From: Siminovitchia sediminis
GTDB taxonomy: Bacteria > Bacillota > Bacilli > Bacillales > Bacillaceae_C
Direction of reading: 5' to 3'
Assembly (NCBI RefSeq): GCF_042680885.1
Contig: NZ_JBHUEO010000001.1
Coordinates: 12,627-76,626 of the forward strand
DNA length: 64,000 nt
Below, one piece after another: positions 59,711 through 64,000 of the stretch. Numbering within the stretch: position 1 is the stretch's first letter; the number at the start of each line of letters is the position of its first letter. The notes below the pieces were generated by a model. That model was not told the origin of the DNA. It did no database searches and saw only the letters and a program-made list of their open reading frames with translations. The translations under genes were made by a program, and so were the position numbers.

Positions 59711-60722
59711 CCAACGTCACTCCTTCCACTTTTACATTGTTATTTTCCAGTAACTGAAGAGCCTTCTGCACGATTTCCTGATCACCTTGAAAATGGACAA
59801 CCAACTGTCCAAACGACTCATCTTTTAATTGAGTAATGCTTCCTGCCAGGATATTTGGATATATATCAAATTCCTTGCTGACTTTGGCAAGAGCCGGCTC
59901 TCCGGATGTTTCTCCAAAGAAGGAAAGGGTAACTACTTGGCCGGTTTTATTCAAGTTTGCAAGAATATCTTCTGGAATATTATGGCTAAACAGGCTGCTG
60001 ACAAACTTTTTGGTTGTTGCATGCTGCGGAGCTGTAAAGATATCTTTTGTTTTTCCTTCTTCAATGATTTCCCCATTCTCCATAACAGCGACTCTGTCGC
60101 AAATCCGCTGAATCACGTTCATTTCATGGGTGATTAATAGAATGGTAATCCCTAATTCCTTATTGATTTTTAACAGCAAATCAAGGATTGCTTCTGTAGT
60201 ATCCGGGTCAAGGGCACTGGTTGCTTCATCACTCAATAAAATTTCGGGTTCAAAGGAGAGGGCTCTTGCAATCGCCACTCTTTGTTTTTGCCCGCCGGAT
60301 AACTCGGCTGGATAGGCATTGTGCTTTTGCTCCAACCCGACTATTTTTAAGTACCTTTCCACCCGCTCTTTTACATTTTCCTTATCTAACCCTGTTAATT
60401 TTAATGGAATGGCGATGTTGTCATAGACTGTCGCTGTCTTTAGGAGGTTGAACCCTTGAAAGATCATTCCAATATCCCCGCGGGCTTTTCGGAGCTGATT
60501 GGTTGAAAGCTTTGTCAAGTCCTCATCTTTTACTTTTACTGAACCTTGATCTGGCTTCTCAAGTAGATTTACGCATCGGATCAGTGTACTTTTTCCAGCA
60601 CCGCTGTAGCCGATCACTCCATATATTTCACCTTTTTTTACAGAAAGGGACACATCTTTTAAAGCATGAATCGGCCCCTGCTTACCATTGAATGTTTTAG
60701 AGATCCCCACTAGTTCAATCAT
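59685..60722 (-). CDS. metN: Methionine ABC transporter ATP-binding protein
   Basis: A 345-residue ATPase. Walker A is G-Y-S-G-A-G-K-S-T near 39, the signature S-G-G-Q-K-Q-R near 143, and Walker B I-L-L-S-D-E-A-T-S-A-L-D near 162. The C-terminal 95 residues form the NIL domain that binds methionine and shuts the transporter when the pool is full. It lies 309 bases after the first metQ, with a repeat element between, but on the same strand and probably in the same riboswitch-controlled transcript. A GAAGGGAG site precedes the ATG. Confidence 0.95.
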   Translation of the reverse strand: MIELVGISKTFNGKQGPIHALKDVSLSVKKGEIYGVIGYSGAGKSTLIRCVNLLEKPDQGSVKVKDEDLTKLSTNQLRKARGDIGMIFQGFNLLKTATVYDNIAIPLKLTGLDKENVKERVERYLKIVGLEQKHNAYPAELSGGQKQRVAIARALSFEPEILLSDEATSALDPDTTEAILDLLLKINKELGITILLITHEMNVIQRICDRVAVMENGEIIEEGKTKDIFTAPQHATTKKFVSSLFSHNIPEDILANLNKTGQVVTLSFFGETSGEPALAKVSKEFDIYPNILAGSITQLKDESFGQLVVHFQGDQEIVQKALQLLENNNVKVEGVTLDDSHTGVY

Positions 60723-60779
60723 TCGGTTTTGCTCCCTTCTTCAATTGCCGGATAAAATTCATCTGAGAAGTTTCTGATC

Positions 60780-61030
60780 CTAGTGTAATCCCAGTCTCGT
60801 GAAAAGGCGGAGGCTGCCATATATAACCCAGCTGCATCCGCCTTCGACTTTTTCAGCTTCAGGTTCAGCCCAATAGTATGCGCTGACCGTCGCCCTTCTA
60901 CTTTTCTTGGTGACCGGCATCAGACGGCGAGGCTCGAAGCTGCTTCGAAAAACCAATGAAGGCAAAGAACGCCCTCACTGTTTTTTTCTCCAGCGTTTGC
61001 CGCCCTAATCAGCCGTCTTCCGCGTTACTG
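60780..61030. repeat. G/C-rich intergenic element between metQ and metN
   Basis: About 250 bases of higher G/C content than the surrounding genes, with several short inverted repeats (for example GGCGGAGG / CATCCGCC near 60810-60845 and CGAGGCTCGAAGCTGCTTCG near 60928-60947). No coding frame is supported. As with the element at 57990-58155, it abuts the stop codon of a metQ gene. The two elements share little sequence beyond a GAAGGCAAA(A/G) stretch. It is probably a dispersed repeat that entered the operon. Confidence 0.5.
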
Positions 61031-61031
61031 C

Positions 61032-61859
61032 TTACCACCCAGGGATTACTGAACCCTGTAACTCTTCTTCAATGAATTTCTCCATTTCTTCAGATTGATA
61101 CAGGTCTACAAATTGCTTAATTGCTTCGTCATCTTTATTTTCAGTTCTTGCTGCAACAATATTCACCCAAGGTGAGTCTTTGGGTTCAATAAAGATGGAA
61201 TCTTCTGCTGGAATGTAACCAGCTTCCATTGCGTAGTTTGAGTTAATAGCCGCCGCATCAAGCTCGTCAAGTTGGCGTGGAATTTGCGCAGCTTCCAATT
61301 CAACAAACTCATAGTCATTCTTGTTTTCTTCAATGTCATTTAATCCTGCTGTTACCCCTGCATCTTCTTTAAGCTTGATTAATCCGGCCTGTTCGAATAG
61401 AAGTAAGGCGCGGCCGCCATTTGTTGGATCATTTGGAAGCCCGATTTTTGCTCCTTTTTCGAGTTTGCTGATATCGTCAATTTTATTGGAATATACACCC
61501 ATTGGAAAGTTAACGGTGTTGGCAACTTTTATTAAATCCAAGTTACGGTCTTCTTTAAATTCATTCAAATAAGGTTCATGCTGGAAAACATTGATATCCA
61601 GCTCACCTTGAGCAAGTGCTTCGTTCACGATTGGATAGTCAGTGAAAGTTTTGATTTCAATTTCCAAGTCTTGCTCCGCTGCCAGCTCTTGTACTTTTTC
61701 CACCAGCTGCTCCTGAACACCCGCAGTCGTTCCAACTGTTAGTTTTCCATCACCCAGGAGACCCTCCGGATTTTCACCATTATCATTACCGCCTCCGCCA
61801 CATGCTGCAAGGGCTGCAATCGCAACCACTAGTATACTTGATAATAACCACTTTTTCAT
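61032..61859 (-). CDS. metQ: Methionine-binding lipoprotein MetQ (first copy)
   Basis: A 275-residue MetQ lipoprotein with the lipobox A-L-A-A-C near residue 20 and the conserved binding segments F-Q-H-E-P-Y-L-N, N-D-P-T-N-G-G-R and D-S-P-W-V-N-I. It is the first gene after the SAM-I riboswitch, so it should be the most strongly expressed part of the transporter when S-adenosylmethionine is low. AGAGGTAG precedes the ATG. Confidence 0.93.
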   Translation of the reverse strand: MKKWLLSSILVVAIAALAACGGGGNDNGENPEGLLGDGKLTVGTTAGVQEQLVEKVQELAAEQDLEIEIKTFTDYPIVNEALAQGELDINVFQHEPYLNEFKEDRNLDLIKVANTVNFPMGVYSNKIDDISKLEKGAKIGLPNDPTNGGRALLLFEQAGLIKLKEDAGVTAGLNDIEENKNDYEFVELEAAQIPRQLDELDAAAINSNYAMEAGYIPAEDSIFIEPKDSPWVNIVAARTENKDDEAIKQFVDLYQSEEMEKFIEEELQGSVIPGW

Positions 61860-61993
61860 TTATCTTCTACCTCTTTTCCTATTCCTATTATTCATAAGTT
61901 TAACCAAACAACATACACTTTAATGTTCAGCGAGATCTAATCAAACTTTTTTACATTTCCTCCTTTCAAGGCTAACGGAAATCTCCTTTGCAC

Positions 61994-62022
61994 CAAAAAA
62001 TGCCTCTCTTATAGAGAGGCAT
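61994..62022 (-). terminator. Regulated terminator of the SAM-I riboswitch
   Basis: On the minus strand, TGCCTCTC-TATAA-GAGAGGCA is followed by six T residues. It lies between the aptamer and metQ. Its 5' arm can also pair with the end of the aptamer, as expected for an S-box expression platform. Confidence 0.9.
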
Positions 62023-62051
62023 GGGCTGATAAATCAGAATAAGATCACGCA

Positions 62052-62187
62052 CCTCTCTTATCTTCCAAAATACAATGTGGTTTACATTGTATTTTGCAGG
62101 ATTTAGCACCTGTTTTTGTTTAATATAAACAAAAATGGTTGCCGGGCTTCACAGGGCCAGTCCCTCCGCCGCTCTTTATAAGAGATT
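62052..62187 (-). ncRNA. SAM-I (S-box) riboswitch
   Basis: On the minus strand, the aptamer begins with CTCTTATAAAGAGCGGCGGA, followed by GGGACTGGCCCTGTGAAGCC-CGGCAACC, the loop region, AGGTGCTAAATCCTGC, a long stem, and GGAAGATAAGAGAG closing P1. These are the S-box consensus blocks in order. Binding of S-adenosylmethionine should end transcription before metQ, so the transporter is made when methionine is scarce. Confidence 0.95.
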
Positions 62188-62594
62188 TCCAAAATGAAAT
62201 TGTTAAGTTTGATCATATACCTATTACAACCAAAAGTCAATGTGCTTTAGAAGAACTTTGTCGAATTTTTTTTCTGGATGAATATAAGTGAAAGATCCAA
62301 GTTGGATGTAAAGAGGGACTCCATCAAGCAATGGATGCCACCCGGATGATTTTCGGATATTTGTTCAATGTCATCGGATATAACCCGTTCATCGTAAAAT
62401 TCGCCGTTGAATGGTTATGGGTTGTTACACCGGCTGAATTGACTTTCCAGTTTTTTAGAGTTGGAACTTCTTAAAAAATTGAAAGGGAATTCAAGAAAAT
62501 ACTAACTATTTTTAGTACTATGATTTATAATGTATATAGATACTTATCCTTTTATTTTGAAAATATATACATCTACGTAGAAAGGAGAAGAACA
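62188..62594. other. Intergenic region with one weak small frame
   Basis: About 400 bases between the riboswitch promoter region and the M20 peptidase. A plus-strand frame from the ATG at 62331 to the TAA at 62474 gives 47 hydrophobic residues (M-D-A-T-R-M-I-F-G-Y-L-F-N-V-I-G) but lacks a well-placed ribosome binding site, and I do not recognise it. The end of the region should hold the peptidase promoter. Confidence 0.3.
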
Positions 62595-63869
62595 TTGTCG
62601 GAAGAAGTAAAGAAGAACGTACTGGAGTATATTGAAAAAAATAAAGAAGAACTTGTAAGCTCTATTGTCAAAGCTGTTCAAATTCCAAGTGTAATTGGGA
62701 ATGAACAGGCGATGGCAGAGTATATGAAGAAGAAATATGAAGAAATAGGGTTAACTGTAGCAGAAGTTCAACCGGAATATGAAAAAATTCAAGACCATCC
62801 GGCGTTTTCCAGTTCAGGCCTTTCGTTCGAAGGAAGGAAAAACATTATTGGAATTTGGGAAGGACAGGAAGGAGCCCCTTCATTAACGTTAAATGGGCAT
62901 ATGGATGTTGTTTCTCCTGAACCTGTTGAAAATTGGACGAAAGATCCCTGGGGTGGAGAAATTGAGGGGAATAAATTATATGGCCGCGGTTCCGGTGATA
63001 TGAAAGCCGGGCTAATGGCAAACTGGTTTGCTTTGAAAGCGCTATTGGACATGGGAGTCAAGCCGAAAGGAAAGGTTCTGCTTCAAAGCGTTTTGGAGGA
63101 GGAAGCAGGAGGGGCAGGAGGTACATTATTCTGCCTGGAAGAGGGCTACCTTACGGATGGCTTTATTGCCACCGAACCACATGCTTTACGACTTACGGTG
63201 GCTCATGCGGGGGTGATGTATTTCCGTGTAAAAGTTCTGGGTAAAACCGCTCACGCGGGAATGGCTCATACAGGTGTAAATGCAATCAGTAAAATGATCA
63301 AAATATATCATGCACTTGAAAAACTGTCTGAAAAAAGAGCGAAAGAAGTATACTTTGAACTGTTTCATAAAGGATCCGGACAGTCTGTTCATTTAAATCT
63401 TGGTACGCTGAAAGGAGGGGACTGGGCTTCTAATGTTCCGGGAGAGGCAGTCCTTGAATGCAGAATCGGTTTTATCCCTTCCGAAACACGGGCGGAAATA
63501 AAAAAATTGGTTGAAAAAACCATTTGGGAGGCCGCTCAAGGGGACGAGTGGCTGGAGCAGCATCCTCCTGAAGTGGAATGGTATGGCTGGACAACAGAAG
63601 CTTGGAACCAGGATCCTGAGGATCCCTATGTCCAGAAATTTAAAAAATCGGCTGAAAATGTATTGGGGAGAGAAGTAGAAATTGCCGGCCGGGCTGCCGG
63701 AAATGATGCACGGTTCACTCAATACTACAAAAGGCCGGGCCTTGTATTTGGACCAAGATGTTCCAACATGCATGGACCGGATGAATATGTAGAAATTGAC
63801 AGTGTTATTGATACAGCAAAAGTGTTCGCCGCGCATATCATTGATTGGTGTGGTATAGAAGAGAACTAA
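62595..63869 (+). CDS. M20-family peptidase/deacylase (ArgE/DapE-like)
   Basis: A 424-residue metallo-hydrolase. The zinc ligands are His in L-N-G-H-M-D near residue 102, Asp in G-S-G-D-M-K near 135, the catalytic and bridging Glu in E-E-E-A-G-G near 170, Glu in T-E-P-H near 193, and the late His in N-M-H-G-P-D-E near 393. A dimerisation lid lies at about 205-320. Members remove acyl groups from amino acids or cut dipeptides. The substrate is not clear, though it lies beside methionine uptake. I start it at the TTG at 62595 (AAAGGAGAAG upstream), where the conserved part begins. Confidence 0.88.
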   Translation: MSEEVKKNVLEYIEKNKEELVSSIVKAVQIPSVIGNEQAMAEYMKKKYEEIGLTVAEVQPEYEKIQDHPAFSSSGLSFEGRKNIIGIWEGQEGAPSLTLNGHMDVVSPEPVENWTKDPWGGEIEGNKLYGRGSGDMKAGLMANWFALKALLDMGVKPKGKVLLQSVLEEEAGGAGGTLFCLEEGYLTDGFIATEPHALRLTVAHAGVMYFRVKVLGKTAHAGMAHTGVNAISKMIKIYHALEKLSEKRAKEVYFELFHKGSGQSVHLNLGTLKGGDWASNVPGEAVLECRIGFIPSETRAEIKKLVEKTIWEAAQGDEWLEQHPPEVEWYGWTTEAWNQDPEDPYVQKFKKSAENVLGREVEIAGRAAGNDARFTQYYKRPGLVFGPRCSNMHGPDEYVEIDSVIDTAKVFAAHIIDWCGIEEN

Positions 63870-63881
63870 TCAAGAGGGGGC

Positions 63882-64000
63882 TGTCTAAATAGCCCCTAAA
63901 ATAAATCAGGAGGAGAAAACCGAATCGTTTTTCTCCTCCTGATTTTGCATTTGTGGGCTTTTTTCCTAAAAGCAGCTGGCGGATGCCCGCCACTTTCAGG
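63882..64000 (-). mobile_element. Probable end of an insertion sequence (partial, runs off the window)
   Basis: Directly after the M20 stop comes GGGGGCTGTCTAAATAGCCCC, then a strong hairpin (AATCAGGAGGAGAAAA ... TTTTCTCCTCCTGATT, 63906-63944). On the minus strand a frame enters from the window edge and reads L-K-V-A-G-I-R-Q-L-L-L-G-K-K-P and then F-L-L-L-I-Y-F-R-G-Y-L-D-S-P. This looks like the last residues of an IS1182-like transposase running into the element's terminal repeat. The hairpins could instead simply terminate the peptidase gene. Confidence 0.5.

Overview
The window is low-GC chromosomal DNA from a member of the Bacillaceae (Firmicutes). This rests on the strong AAGGAGG-type ribosome binding sites, frequent TTG and GTG starts, and the gene content: a BceRS-BceAB module, ScoAB, HtpG under a CIRCE element, a Bacillus-type Fnr with a C-terminal Fe-S cysteine cluster, a SinI-like anti-repressor, a SAM-I riboswitch on methionine uptake, and a LysM-3D cell-wall protein. 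No genus can be named from the sequence alone. There are no rRNA or tRNA genes and no CRISPR array.

Layout. 1-5.5 kb: start of a secreted protein, a TraB-family protein, a LysR regulator divergent from a ketone-body operon (thiolase, ScoA, ScoB), then a decayed transposase fragment. 5.6-10.2 kb: a complete antimicrobial-peptide sensing and detoxification module (two-component system plus ABC transporter) on the minus strand. 10.3-17.4 kb: a WYL regulator, two lipoproteins, a DUF1801 protein, a secreted subtilase and a PdaC-like deacetylase. 17.4-22.1 kb: a five-gene, tightly coupled operon ending in a Ycf46-like AAA+ ATPase, with four partners I do not recognise. 22.1-30.4 kb: htpG, agmatinase, FolE plus an SDR protein, a LysM-3D protein, a glycine riboswitch before an ACT/UPF0210 gene pair, and PsiE. 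30.4-31.2 kb is decayed DNA. 31.2-46.5 kb: regulator and hydrolase, macro domain protein, a short SinI-like gene, a two-component system with a lipobox-bearing 7TM kinase, two methyltransferases, MOSC, an SLC13 permease, fructosamine kinase, lipoprotein, hydrolase, DinB, and a divergent HPr kinase-like protein. 46.6-49.9 kb: a ba3-type oxidase operon with two very small membrane subunits, an upstream Fnr box, and fnr itself. 50.0-52.9 kb: a glutamine amidotransferase followed by a plasmid-style ParMRC cassette (iteron array, actin-like ATPase, ParR-like adaptor). 53-64 kb: two M28 peptidases (one with an in-frame stop), BioY, a cysteine desulfurase-like enzyme, a methionine ABC transporter with two MetQ copies behind a SAM-I riboswitch, an M20 peptidase, and what looks like the end of an insertion sequence.

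The two best candidates for undescribed biology are the Ycf46-type AAA+ operon (17592-22098) and the apparently chromosomal ParMRC cassette (50811-52838). The best regulatory findings are the single glycine aptamer before ACT/UPF0210, the CIRCE element on htpG and the Fnr box at class II spacing before the ba3 oxidase. All functional calls come from reading the sequence and remembered family motifs; no database search was run.
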